A DNA stretch of 64,000 bases from Prostheceraeus crozeri. Taxonomy: Eukaryota; Platyhelminthes; Polycladida; Euryleptidae. Position 1 is the stretch's first letter; the number at the start of each line of letters is the position of its first letter. The notes beneath the pieces were generated by a model. That model saw only the letters and a program-made list of their open reading frames with translations, had not been told where the DNA came from and searched no databases. Both the position numbers and the translations under genes were made by a program. The stretch is from contig CAJQUW010008025.1 in the NCBI GenBank assembly GCA_907163375.1, positions 248,001-312,000 of the forward strand, in the 5' to 3' direction. Positions 1 through 11,125 of the stretch are shown here, one piece after another.

Positions 1-453
1 CATTTGAGGTGACGAGAGGGTGGAGGCGTTCAATAGACAAATATAACATTGTATGCGAAGACATTATGAAAGATGAATCATAAGACGGACACCTTCAAAT
101 ATAGAGCGACTACTTTCTATCGATAGTTGATCATGTCAAAGTAGCAGATAGAAAAAAGATTAATAAAGGAATTAAAGGAAAACAGTGGATATTTGACTTC
201 TGCTAATATTTCACATACCGCAGCAATGATTGATAAATGACAATTTCTACAGCGGATTTGAATGAATGCTCACAAATCAATCTGCTCTAAAAAGAGCGCA
301 CATGAAACACAATCCCTAACAAAACATTTAAGGCACATAGCATTTTCAGAAAGCAATCTCTTGTTCTGATGATAAAAAGTCAAATGTAAAAACTATTCAA
401 ACAATTTTAATGCTAAATTGGTGCTGTTATAGAAATAATCAGGCCAGACTTAC
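1..453 (-). other. Anosmin intron, left edge
   Basis: This is sequence downstream of the FN3-3 exon, read on the minus strand. It should be the intron leading to the exons for the fourth fibronectin III domain, which lie to the left of the window. I see no convincing exon here. It is AT-rich and I recognise no repeat in it. Confidence 0.5.
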
Positions 454-631
454 ATTCTCCCAAGCACTTGGGTCTTGCAGAGCCGCGCTTGACTGCTGTA
501 TGAACACAAGCAGTTGTACAGAAGCAAGTATTCCATTGGAGTGCATTCTGTCCGGTATCCGTTAGTCCTTTCACTTTCAGAGTATAGTGACAATTGAAAT
601 GAAGGTCAGAGAGATACTGAACCTTGCTATC
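454..631 (-). CDS. Anosmin-1 exon, second half of FN3-3
   Basis: Anosmin-1 is a secreted extracellular-matrix glycoprotein with a cysteine-rich region, a WAP domain and four FN3 domains; in vertebrates it binds heparan sulfate and modulates FGF receptor signalling. This 178-bp exon starts after a TTTACAG acceptor and ends at GAAT|GTAAGT. It encodes LHFNCHYTLKVKGL, then TACVHTAVKRG and CLGE. These align with human anosmin LSFSCKYKVTVQPI and the conserved CLGE after FN3-3. The entry phase (0) matches the exon at 5,180-5,298. It leaves in phase 1, so the FN3-4 exons must follow to the left. Identification rests on remembered human sequence. Confidence 0.85.
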
Positions 632-1353
632 CTGTAAATATGAAGAATATGCATACACAATCAAATCTTAAAATGGAAATAAAACCTTAAAATGCTAACT
701 CAGTAAATATAATAATTATAATATTGAGTTGAATCCTCAGTTGAAAATGGGAACAGACCTGAATAGCTGCCATTTCATCCAATATCAGAAATCATCAGCA
801 GTCCTAGTTCACATCTCTCAACATCGACACAACCCCCCCCATTTGAAGTTGCAGCCATGCCCTGGGAAATATGAGTTTAGAATTAACAAGTTAGGGGAAT
901 TTTCGACGGGCATTCGAATGCTTGATGATTCAATGATCATTAAATATCACTTTAAACACAGCACTTGAAGTCCCACTTTAAGTTGTTCACTTATGTTATC
1001 CTACGTCAAGTTTACAAACTGACCGATTTGCTGAACTGTCGGACTCAGATCTATCGATCTAAATGGTAGAATAACTTATCTAAATTGTACTTAATTTCGA
1101 TTATAGATTGGGTTTTCTGACAGCCGATACTTATCATTTTAAACAGCTTCAGTGAAGCAGAGAGGTTCACCGTGTCCGATGGGCTATCACTATGAAGAAA
1201 TCCCAATATACTCGCAACGGACACAGTTGCATTAAATACATGAAAGTAACACGCAATTCGCCTGTTAGGCTTTAGTCAATGTCAAATGCAAGTTATAAAG
1301 TAGCACGATGATCTTTTTTTATGATTTGAAAAATGAAAATGATTTGAAAAATG

Positions 1354-1536
1354 ACGCTTTTACGTCACAACTCCCCCTACTTGGGGATTGGGCGGTGCTA
1401 ACTTAGACTTCTCTGGAGCGTTGTAATCTTTTAGTCCGAATGCCCCTCCTGCCGACTTCCAATGACACCTTTGGGGCTCGACCTCTGGACCAAAAGATCA
1501 CTAGGCCAAGCACTTAACCACTGTGTCACGGAGACG
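1354..1536 (-). repeat. tRNA-derived SINE, copy 1
   Basis: On the minus strand the element begins with a tRNA-like head (TGACACAGTGGTTAAGTGC, an A-box-like stretch). A degenerate B box (GAGGTCGAGCCC) follows, then an unrelated body ending near AGTTGTGACGTAAAAGC. A second copy at 7,127-7,313 aligns along its whole length with scattered substitutions and small indels. Two diverged full-length copies with the same ends and a tRNA-like head indicate a short interspersed element. I cannot name the family. Confidence 0.75.
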
Positions 1537-3658
1537 ACATTGCTGAAAGATTTTTCTTTAGGATACTCAATTATTTCATATATCCAATTAGCTTTCCTAA
1601 ATAATGCAGTGAGTAGAGCACATTCAGCAGGCATTATTTTGTGACATGAATTAGGAGTCGGTGATTTCCATAGTAAGCGTAATTATCAGCAATGTTTCAC
1701 AATTTACAGCTACTGAAATCACAAATGATTGTGTGAAATATCATTAATTTGAAAACATGAAAAACAGGGAATAGTAGCAACACCGCCGTTCGAGTATTTC
1801 CAATGTAAAATCATTGCATTCATGAGTGAAAGTAGAAGAGGCCAGGTTCGTAATATCTCTTGTAGATGCGCTTTGGGAACGGTTGTCGTTTATTGGATTC
1901 TTCTCGAGTGGTGCAAAAACACTAAGTTATTGTCAAGGACATTCCATTCACGAGATCAGGCGTTTATCATCGTTGACATATTCACTTCGATGACTCAGCG
2001 ATGAACTTGCGACGAATGATCTTTATGATGAGGATTTAGGAGAATTTCGAGCATTCAATAATGCATCAATGCCGTCTGCAATCCTTCCACGAACAGAAAT
2101 GGGAGTATCAATGAATTCCATGAAACTGCAAGTGTGATTTACTCTGAATCTTCATAATATTCATGCCTATACTTCAACATTTAGGGTCTCACACAATCTT
2201 ATTTGGTTTGATAGAAAATTCATAGGACGAACCATGAAGGATTTTGAGAAATCTAACATTCTTGAAAATTCACAGTTTCTTCAAAACCATGTTTTCAATG
2301 GTCATTTAAAATCAGCCCTGGCTTACTAAGAAAAAGACTGCAATCAGTTCAAAACCACAATTCCTGTTAGCAAAAACGTTTATGGTTTTTCGAAAAACCA
2401 CATTTAATATTTCATATTTAAGCAGACGTAAAGACTTACGTCTGGCCTTGAGAAGCCAGACTACTGGCAGAGACATGTCGGCGTGAGATCGGTAGTTTTT
2501 CATTTTTGATATTCACTTACATTTGCTTTGATTTTTTTATTTACATATATATATATATATCTTTTTACTTGAGAATAGCTAAGGAGTATAGCCGAAATTA
2601 ATTGTTATCATCTAATAAAAATAAGACAATCAAATACTTGATTTTTCCAACCATAATGAATAATTGATGATACCATCTTACGTGCAGTGACAAGTTTTGA
2701 ATTTATCAGAATGAAGTTTTGATAGCATTCCTCTCACACTACTCATAAATGTAAATGTTCTGATGACTAATTCTATCGACCGGTATGGCTATAAGTACCC
2801 ATCGTGCAAGCAAATACGGTTCCATATGAGTATTCATGTACTTATTTACATCATATAAGTGATCAATCTTTCGAAATACAGCGTTGCTACAACGCAAATC
2901 TAGCCCTAGAGGTCGAACGCGGTCCACGGCCCTGAGACGTCTATACATATCTACCCATGCCTCAATTTGCATAGTCTTCAATGTGAATGGGGAGTTCTGA
3001 AATTCATGCAACCTTTCGAGATAGGGGAATATGCACATAAATGCACAACTATATGAGCACAATTTGGGGTCTACATTTCATAACAAGTGAATTCGTGTAT
3101 TGCACTGGTTTCACGTATTCACGCAATGCTCCATTCTGCATTCTGCGAAATACGTGTATATTTACATCGGAGTTCTTGATGTGTTCAGCCCACAGAGATA
3201 AATGCTTTGCGACAGACGAATCCATCTCTGTGGTTGACCCTTATCACTTGACCCATGGCCTCGAAATCTGATGGGAATCTTATGACATAATGAAATATAA
3301 AATGAAGAAATCATTCATATCAAAAATTATTATCATTGCAAAGTCTTCAATCTCATAAATAGATATTTCCTCATCAATACTGCATCTCCACACTAGTACT
3401 GTATCTATCACAATGTAGCAGTAGGAATGCCCAAGGAAATCACAGATCGTACCTACAGTCATTGACATCCTCATGCCCAATGCTCTCCACGTAGGCCAAC
3501 TACTGATAAGACCAAAATGTTTCATCGCCAACTTCTTTGTGGAGGAAAAACACATAATAATTTCGAGGGTCAAAAGGAACATATCTTTCAAAATGTCTCT
3601 TGATTTTAGACACATGACATGCTGCTCTTGATAATTATTTGGACTGTGATCGCATTTA

Positions 3659-4330
3659 TTGGCGAGCAAAGAAAAGGAAAAGCAAACTCTTAAAACTGTT
3701 CACTCGATCAATCGCATTTTGCCTGACACTTGCAAATTATCTGTCGTTTTCGATACTTTAAAAACGAGCAAATTGTTTCCGAACAAAGATAAAGTGCCTA
3801 TGAGTCTCGACTCTAATATTGTATACAAATTCAAATGTTGGCAATGTGACCATTGTTATATTGGCGAGACTCGAAGACACCTTATCACCAGAATTCGTGA
3901 ACACTTGGAAGGTAGACCTAAAGATACTGAGATTACCAAACACGTTCATAGAAATAGCTACGACAATTTCCAAATAGTTTTTCGCACAAAGTACACGCGC
4001 ACTGCTGAAAGTCTGGTCATGAAACAAATCAATAGTTCAACCTTGATGAACGAGCACGAGTCTTCAGTTCCAATTTTTTTGTTTTAGCATTTGACATTGA
4101 ATTCCGCAGTTTTAGACGTAATTGTAATTGCAAATCAGTTCCTATTGTATCGTTTTTAGCATATATTCAATTTCTGTGGTTTTAGACGCAATTGCCAAGA
4201 GTTCTATTAGCTTTGACAAGTTCTCAATTGAGGTATTTAATGGTATTATCTTTATTGTAACTTAGTCCTCATGATATGTCCAATAATGACATGAAATCGA
4301 TCGACCAACACTTGTTTTTATTTTAAAATG
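3659..4330 (+). mobile_element. Penelope-like element 3' fragment (GIY-YIG endonuclease)
   Basis: An open stretch to 4,087 encodes NIVYKFKCWQCDHCYIGET followed by RRHLITRIREHLEGRP. This is the GIY-YIG nuclease end of Penelope-like retroelements, preceded by the usual linker (CKLSVVFDTLK). About 250 bp of 3' sequence follows. It includes a motif at 4,268-4,296 resembling a decayed hammerhead ribozyme, with a perfect ATGTC/GACAT stem. The reverse transcriptase is absent, so this is a truncated copy. It converges with another fragment at 5,380-6,110. Confidence 0.8.
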
Positions 4331-5179
4331 CTCTTTAATGGTACACTCAAACAGTCACTATTAAAGATTCGTATGTTACAATATGGAATATTGATTCGGT
4401 CAACAGCTCTTAATGGAATACTTGACAAACAATAAATAGCAAGGAATAACTTGCAAGAAATTGACAAGTATACATTTCCATGTCATTCAGAAAAACCATA
4501 AAATCTTGATACCGCAACCCATGACTCACTTTATTGAATTTTTGATGAAATATCTGAGCCAACAAAATTTTTGGCTGATTTACAGAATTTACGAAATTTA
4601 CTGAAAATAGTTGTCAAACGAGCTTCACCTTAAGAAAGGGAATCATTCCAAAGCATAACAAAATAACTTAATTTATAGCAAGGGATTCCTGCATAATTGC
4701 GTTACATTTTCTGATAATGTCAAAATATGCGGTAATATCCCGGATGCCAGGTAACATTGTTCTTCTCTTTTAAGAAAGATTTCTAGCTCATGATAGCATG
4801 ATTTCACATTTGTAGCGGATCAAACTAATCTTTGGGCGAGAGACTCTTCGACAGACAACCAAGAGGGTAATTTCTCATTTTCTCACATTACATCGCACGT
4901 CTCCAATTTCATCATGTCAACTTCTTCCTTGTTTCACGTAAGATGAGAGACTAACTCATCAGTGATGATGCAATCGACCGGAAATTCACAGATCAAACTC
5001 ACAGAGCCCGTAACTGAATACCAATCGGTATTTGCACGCACCGGGCGAACAAACAAGACAAGACGCGATCTCTGGTCTTGACTGTTTGAACTGCCGCCCC
5101 ACGACACGGTCAACAAACATGTAACGCAGTCTATCACCATTCCAAGAGGGCAAAACGGTCACAAACGGGAATAACTCAC

Positions 5180-5298
5180 ATCAACGGTCGCCTCGAACGG
5201 TTTTCCGAAGACGACGCCAGTTTTCAGTCCCACGGATGCTACGCAAACTTTCGGCGCCCATTCCAGAATATACGAGTCAATGCTTGTCCCGCTAGGAC
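5180..5298 (-). CDS. Anosmin-1 exon, middle of FN3-3
   Basis: This 119-bp exon has a TTCCTTCAG acceptor and a GAT|GTGAGT donor. It enters in phase 1, finishing the codon begun at the end of 7,726-7,869, and leaves in phase 0. It encodes GPSGTSIDSYILEWAPKVC and ends in FEATVD. These residues align with human anosmin EDPTVNRYHVRWFPEAC, with the Tyr and Trp of the FN3 C-strand kept (SYILEW against RYHVRW). It falls between the neighbouring FN3-3 exons in the correct order. Confidence 0.85.
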
Positions 5299-5379
5299 CT
5301 GAAGGAAAGAAATGCAGATTCGTGGAATAAATCAATGATGAACACAGTTTCCAGACAAAAGCCTCAAGGTTTTGGTTGA

Positions 5380-6110
5380 TCGAAATTTATTCACCATAGC
5401 GCTTTCAAGCGTTTACGCCCATCATCAGTGGCATACACAGTCTAAAAGAATACAATATCGACACGTTTATATACAAGATAAAATAGAGCGAAGTTTAACA
5501 TAAAAAGAGTTCTTCCGATCGCAAGTTGTTGTTCATCAATATCTTCTTCTCGTCGATGTACTGCTTGATGAATAGAGATTCAGCGACACGTGTGTTCGAG
5601 GTACGCATGAGAATTTTAAAGCAATCACGAGACGATGGATGAATATGCATAGATATCTCTGATGCTGGTCTGCCTTTGATATGTTCGGTTATTCTGGTTT
5701 GTGCATGTCTTCGTGTCTCACCGATGTAATACTGTTCGCAGCATTCACACTTGTATTCATATACGATGGATGAAGACACGGAAAAGGGTACTGGGTCTTT
5801 GTTTTTTTATCATATTTTGAGTTTTATAACTGTAAAAGGCTAGACGTATTTTGCTTTTGCTAAGATTTTTGTTTAACTGATAAACTCCTTTGCGAATTTC
5901 TTTTTCGCTTTATTTTACGAATGGAATTCTCCAAAAATTTCTTTTTTATCGGTGGTGGGTATTTCACGAGGACTATTGCGTTCCTTAATGGCCTTTTCTG
6001 TGAAATTGGCTTTGTAGCCGTTACGAGTAAAAATATCTTTTACTGTATTGGAAGCTCGAATATTGTCGTCCTCGCTAGAGCTGAGACGCTGAGACGCAAT
6101 GATGAACAAT
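5380..6110 (-). mobile_element. Penelope-like element fragment with GIY-YIG domain
   Basis: Read on the minus strand, 6,109-5,915 encodes NTVKDIFTRNGYKANF, a thumb-like stretch typical after Penelope reverse transcriptase. Then 5,779-5,495 encodes SIVYEYKCECCEQYYIGET followed by RRHAQTRITEHIKGRP, the GIY-YIG nuclease. The 3' flank at 5,392-5,435 carries a hammerhead ribozyme motif, as known for Penelope-like terminal repeats. The copy is truncated and not in one continuous frame. It shares family features with the plus-strand fragment at 3,659-4,330 but is clearly diverged. Confidence 0.8.
5391..5435 (-). ncRNA. Hammerhead ribozyme motif of Penelope-like type
   Basis: On the minus strand the core reads CTGATGA (5,428-5,422), stem II GGGCG/CGCTT with loop TAAA, GAAA (5,406-5,403), a minimal stem III GCGC, then TA and TGG. 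TGG pairs with CCA just before the core to form helix I. All invariant core bases are present, and CTA is an acceptable NUH cleavage site. The very short stem III matches the minimal hammerheads described in Penelope-like elements. Activity cannot be judged from sequence. Confidence 0.7.
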
Positions 6111-7126
6111 TATGAAATTATTCATGCGCGGTTCTATTCACGGTAAATGGCTCGATATGGTCAAATGCAATCGTTTGGTGGTCGATTATATCTTCATATC
6201 TTCACATTTAAAATTTCAACAGCCCTCCTGCAGTCTGTTTGTTGCTGTGTGAATTGTGTAATGCATTGTACAGGTGAATTTTACTGTGATTTGTGACTTA
6301 AGCGTGTACACTTGTACAGTGATGCATGAATCCATTAAGTTCAAACTTACTTATCAGTTAACTCCCTTGTAGTGGTCAAAAAATCAGAAATGCACGATAA
6401 ATTGATATTTTTCCAAACAGAAAATTATTTATCAGATTTTATTCGTATCGTAAGTGCTTTGAGGCCTCAAAAGGAAGCAGTCTAATTATTGAATAAAAAA
6501 GTTTAAATCAGTTTTGTTAGACCCGATGCAAAAAAGGATAAATTGACTGGAAGGAGACGAAAGTTTGACCAAAGCATTAAACGCATTTTATTTCTTTATA
6601 TTTAGCACCATGCCTTTGTCGCACCAAATGCAACGTTAAAAGGGGACTATCCACGTCACTTCCCACACAGTCCACCTCCCATTCCGCTGCTATTCAGTCT
6701 CCTCTCACTGAGTTCTCTTTTCTTGTTGAAGTCCCACTAACTCACCTTGTCCTCAATGATGAGGTGTCAATCACTCCTTCACTAATGGACCAAATGGAAC
6801 ACATTCGATTGACCGGTTGGAAAAGCTAGAGTTAGATCTGTTGTCTAGAGTTTTGCTGGGACTGGCAAAAACAATGAGAGTCGAGATCGAACATCTTATA
6901 AAAAATTTACGACATGCTGATAATGTATTGGAACTTACAGAACATTACAGATAGGCATACTGTAATAGCACACTCGCTGTAATTGACGGCGCTTGGCTAC
7001 AATGCGTTATTCAAGTTACATTGCAGTCCGACGAAAAAATATGTCAGATAATAGTGGGCGAGAAGATTACTTGATCAAGAGAGAAACCCGCTGATTCTCT
7101 GCCGAACTTACATATCACAAATTGCA

Positions 7127-7313
7127 TGAAGCTTTTACGTCACTACTCCCCATACTTGGGTCGTGGACGGTGCTGACGTAGGCTTTTCTGGAGCGTTGTA
7201 GTACTTTTAGTCCGGATGCCCTTCATGCCGACTTCCAATGACACCTTCGGGGCCTCGACCTCTGGACCAAAAGATCGCTAGGTCAAGCACTTACCCACTG
7301 TGCCACAGAGACC
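7127..7313 (-). repeat. tRNA-derived SINE, copy 2
   Basis: This is a near-complete second copy of the SINE at 1,354-1,536. On the minus strand the head is TGTGGCACAGTGGGTAAGTG, closer to a tRNA A box than in copy 1. The B-box region is GAGGTCGAGGCCC. Both copies share the same end points and body. Confidence 0.75.
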
Positions 7314-7725
7314 ACACATTATACATATCACACATTGTGTAATGAAGTAAAGAGAGATAAACACGGCCGACGTTTGAGTTGCCTGACATTTTCAATGCAG
7401 TTTATTAATAATTAGATTTCATCAGAAATACGGAAAATTGTGGAGAACCATGGCTTGAATTCATATTTGAAATACTTGCATTAGAATAATGTCGTTAAAA
7501 ATTCGGAGTGCCTCTTTTTCAGAAAGTTGGATTGGAAATCTGAAACGCACATGATTTTAATTGAATGACACAAATGTCACAGAGAATCACTGCTGTTGCA
7601 TCTATTCAACTAAAGATATCATCAATATTTGTGCTCAAACTTCTAAAACTATCAATGAGCACGAGGAACTGTTGGAACAGCTGATTATGAAGCTCGACAT
7701 TGCCGCAGGCGGTAATGTCACCCAC

Positions 7726-7869
7726 CTTTGAAGGCACGCTTCCAATAGAGCGGCACTTGGAGTTTCCCCCCATCGTAGAAGGACAGTCCGATTGTGAGAG
7801 GACCCCCGCTCTGTGACATTCCACACAGGCATTCCGACTCGTTGAAGACTGATGGAGTTGGATCTCCGG
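7726..7869 (-). CDS. Anosmin-1 exon, start of FN3-3
   Basis: This 144-bp exon lies between a CTCTACAG acceptor and an AAAG|GTGGGT donor. It enters and leaves in phase 1. It encodes GGPLTIGLSFYDGGKLQVPL followed by YWKRAFK. This aligns with human [23 protein letters not shown], the first strands of FN3-3. A short stretch before it (SECLCGMSQ) adds two cysteines that I do not recall in the human protein. It is separated from the next upstream exon by only 62 bp. Confidence 0.9.
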
Positions 7870-7931
7870 CTGTAGAGAGAGAGGTCATGGGTCATTGTGA
7901 TGAGTCCATGCCATTGTCAGTGTCAACTTAC

Positions 7932-8046
7932 TTTCCGTCGACCCACTGCCGTGCGGGGGCAGTGTCGGGATGTGGGTAGTGGTGATGAAAAGAGAGACCC
8001 GCTTGCTGCGTAGTTGATAGTTGCCATAATGGACGATGGCAGTAAG
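7932..8046 (-). CDS. Anosmin-1 exon, end of FN3-2
   Basis: This 115-bp exon is bounded by an ATTTTGCAG acceptor and a GAAA|GTAAGT donor. It encodes LTAIVHYGNYQLRSKRVSLF and then ITTTH. Human anosmin has [25 protein letters not shown] at the same place, so the F-G strands of FN3-2 are clear. It enters in phase 0 from 11,069-11,125 and leaves in phase 1. The tail PTLPPHGSGSTE is a proline/glycine linker to FN3-3. Confidence 0.92.
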
Positions 8047-8706
8047 CTGCAAAATTAGAGACGTGTTGGTATTTTGACTTTAACAACGATCTGCGACACT
8101 AATGGCGATAACTTAGGGGAATGAAATGCGGGACGGGTTTAATAAGCAGACTTCTAAGTCTCAGTTAATTGTTTTCTCATTTTGAAGTTCGTCCTTAACT
8201 CTCATTCAAATTGACATGCAAGGATTGTCTGTATACAAAATTCAAGTATTCACATGCACTTTGTAGTTTACTGACTGACTGGAGATTATTTCAATGCCAC
8301 AAAAAATCGCAACAGGCATATTTTCCTCATTTTTTAGACCGATTTTAAGAAAATGTCCAACGCCGTCAACGGTCGAAGTTGTAGAATGGTGTTACAAATA
8401 ACTACGCATCCGTGCAGTCTAACCATGATATGGTATTCTCTACTTGCAGATCTCCAAGCATGACAAAGTATAATGTCCATAGTCACACCACAGACAAGAG
8501 AAGCCTATATAAGTCAAGACTAAATTTTGTTCATTCTGTGCAACAGCTTGTTTGAACATATGAAACGAACAATAAGTTCAGATAAAACTTTCATGCAGAT
8601 TTCAACAGTATTTACAATATAGAGCAGCGCTGAAAGTTCTCATGAATAGAAATCCTGTTAAAAGTAACATCAAAATAGCGTGCACAATAACCTGTAGGCC
8701 CTACGC

Positions 8707-9511
8707 CAGTGGTGGGCAACCAAGTTGGGCTAAGAAAGAGGGCTCGCGGGGAACCAATTTCAAAAGGCAGAAATATGTTCAAATTCCGTTATGTATACTT
8801 TTGAGAGCAATTTTAAGTGCTGCTGTTCTAAACATTGTGGTAGTTCATTGCATCATTGTATTCATAAATGCATGCAGTAGCATTGTATCCAAGCAGTGCA
8901 TTTTGCATTCTGATATCTATATGAATAGTGAAAAGTGAACAGGCCAAAGTAATTGCGGAAGCTTTTTTGTATTATTAAATGATGGTAATATGACCTTATT
9001 GGAAAATATGAAAATGTGACCTTATTTCATTAAAAACTGACGATCTGGAACTATTACATCTGTTCCCCTACATGCCACACAATGTGAAGTAACATAAACA
9101 AAAACTGTTTAAACGACATGCACCTAAGTGTACATAGGCCTACGTCACCCAGACATAAAAGACTTTCGAAAACCGCGTTTAAGTTCCTTTAACGATGCTT
9201 GTGCGATAATGCCATTCTAGCACAAAATTGGTGCAGTGTACAAATAAAATCCTGAAAGAATACTTGATTTATAAAAATCACATATCACAGTCACATTTTC
9301 GTGACATCATATAGCTCATTAAGTCATTGGTTAATGCTTTTGCAAGATCTAAAGAATATCAACCTCAACCTAAGAAGTACGTTTTAGAGGTCAAAGTCGA
9401 AGTTGGACATTTTCACATCGATTCAAATAACGTCCGCGGCCCACTCTGGATGTGACAATCAGTGGCGGGACACCCAATATGCATCACTGAGCCACGCGTT
9501 GCCCAACACTG
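8707..9511. mobile_element. Non-autonomous hAT DNA transposon
   Basis: The ends are imperfect inverted repeats: CAGTGGTGGGCAACC on the left, and CAGTGTTGGGCAACG when the right end is reverse-complemented. This is the CAGNGNTGGGCAA signature of many hAT elements. The flanking 8 bp are CCCTACGC on the left and CCCTACAC on the right, a 7/8 match to an 8-bp hAT target-site duplication. The 805-bp interior holds no transposase-like frame, so it depends on a partner for movement. Confidence 0.85.
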
Positions 9512-10070
9512 CCCTACACATGCTTTGATATAACCAGGACTCGCCGCTTTATATCTGATCAGCCATGTTTACATTTTAGTCAAATATCAGACTTTCTTTA
9601 CTTGATACCGCTTTTGATGTCTACGTAAATTTCTGATTGCCGTGTTAGCAATGAAAATGAAGTGATGTAGAACACTTGATCAAGATTTATTCCGACACTT
9701 CCTTAGTGATAAAACACACCAAGAAATAATCAATTCGAACACGCAGGTGAGCGCGCGACATAGTTAAAAGACGTCGACTTCAGAGACTATTCGAGCAGAA
9801 GGGTTGATGTAGCTCCAATAAATACGTATGAAGGCTACAATCCCGCCGTATGTAAGACCGCACGTATATAAATTAACCAGAACATTTTAAATTGTTTGTT
9901 ACAAAGGCTCCTCGTGAATTGTAAATAAACCGTTATAACTGATTAATTACAAGAGAATGTCTAGCTTTTCGAAGATTAAAAGTGCGCTCCCTGAAGTATC
10001 GTTGCTTTAGATACACCATGATTCTAGTGCATAAATCCAGCATGTGAGATTAATTTATAAGAACCCTGGG

Positions 10071-10640
10071 TACTTATGGGTTATCCCCCACGTTTTCAAA
10101 TTTGCTTAAATTCGTAGAAATGAATCAAACGTCACGAAACTTTGAGTACACGTAAATGAGGACATTTTCTACCCACATGCCAAAATTTGTCCAAATCGGA
10201 CAAGTGCCTTTTGAATTAATGGCGATAACTTGAAGTGCAGAGATGCCTACAGCTTGATTTGACTTCGTCTGACCAGAAAGCACTTGAGGTCAACAAAGTC
10301 ATTACCCGACAACTGGTGAAGTGATGATGACCAGACCAACTTTTTTAACATAAAAAAGGTCTGCTAAGATAGTAGTCGTGGGAAGATTTCAAACAACAGT
10401 GCATGAGACGAAGAGGGCGAGTGAACAATGCACATACAAGCAACAATAAGCTGTTGACATCGATACACTTGACGTTGTCGTCTCTAATGCAAAAGGTACT
10501 ACTCCCATCTGTATAAATTTTTGTATGTGGGTAGAAAATATGCTTAAGTATGCCTACCTGAAGTTAGGTGACAATTGATTCATTTTTGCAGATTGTAGAC
10601 AAATTTGAAGACATGGGGGGGAGATAGCCCAAAAATACTG
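10071..10640. repeat. Fold-back element with about 130-bp inverted arms
   Basis: The left arm (10,071-10,190) and right arm (10,505-10,640) are imperfect inverted copies. Shared blocks include a C-run with TTATC (left) against GATAG with a G-run (right), CAAATTTG, AATGAATCAA, and CATTTTCTACCCACAT against ATGTGGGTAGAAAATA. This looks like a MITE or other fold-back transposon. I could not identify a convincing target duplication. Confidence 0.6.
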
Positions 10641-11068
10641 AACACTGGAATATTTTGCAAACAAGTTTAATGAATGAATCGAGATTGCATTGAAAATTTT
10701 AGCAATGAAACCATACCTGAAAAGCGCATTACATCGAATTTAGTTTCGTACTCTGACAGCTGTATATCAGCTGTATCCAGAAATGTGCATTTGGACGATT
10801 TATGTTGAGTATTTGGACATTTTATAGTAATATAGTGAAGTTATTGTACACTTTAAGTATTAACTTATGAAATCGAGCGTTAGCGGTATTTGAGTTCGGA
10901 CTCCTTCCGACCCGCTGAGGTCAAGACACCAACATATTACTGAGTAGCGATTAGCAATAGAAGCCATGAACTTTAAAAAATCAGAGAAAATAATAATTCC
11001 AAATGAGGTTCCGCGCATCAACTTATTTTATCATGTCATATAGAAGCACCAAAATGATTTTCACTCAC

Positions 11069-11125
11069 TTCAATCTTGTACATAGTACTTGGCTTCAGAT
11101 CCCGAATCATGAATTGTGACACAGA
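11069..11125 (-). CDS. Anosmin-1 short exon, FN3-2 E strand
   Basis: This 57-bp exon (19 codons, phase 0 on both sides) has a TTTCATTTCAG acceptor and a GAA|GTGAGT donor. It encodes SVSQFMIRDLKPSTMYKIE. This aligns with human SVILEKLQPDCDYVVEL and carries the hallmark L-x-P-x-T-x-Y core of FN3 domains. It joins in frame to exons at 18,013-18,090 and 7,932-8,046. Confidence 0.88.

Larger units (their letters stand above)
632..5179. other. Anosmin intron with SINE and Penelope-like fragment
   Basis: This 4.5-kb intron lies between the two FN3-3 exons. It contains a SINE copy at 1,354-1,536, a short TA microsatellite near 2,546-2,560 and a Penelope-like 3' fragment at about 3,660-4,330. The remaining sequence is AT-rich with only short, protein-unlike open frames, which I take to be chance. 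Confidence 0.6.
5299..7725. other. Anosmin intron with Penelope-like fragment and SINE
   Basis: This 2.4-kb intron holds a Penelope-like fragment with a hammerhead motif (5,380-6,110, minus) and the second SINE copy (7,127-7,313). The rest, 6,120-7,120 and 7,320-7,720, shows nothing I can assign. Confidence 0.6.
8047..11068. other. Anosmin intron with hAT element and fold-back repeat
   Basis: This 3.0-kb intron contains a complete non-autonomous hAT element (8,707-9,511) and a fold-back element (10,071-10,640). The segments between them are AT-rich without recognisable features. Confidence 0.6.

Noticed and set aside
2739-3669. Several frames of 76-129 codons on both strands
   Set aside because: No family resemblance, no splice context, and lengths expected by chance.
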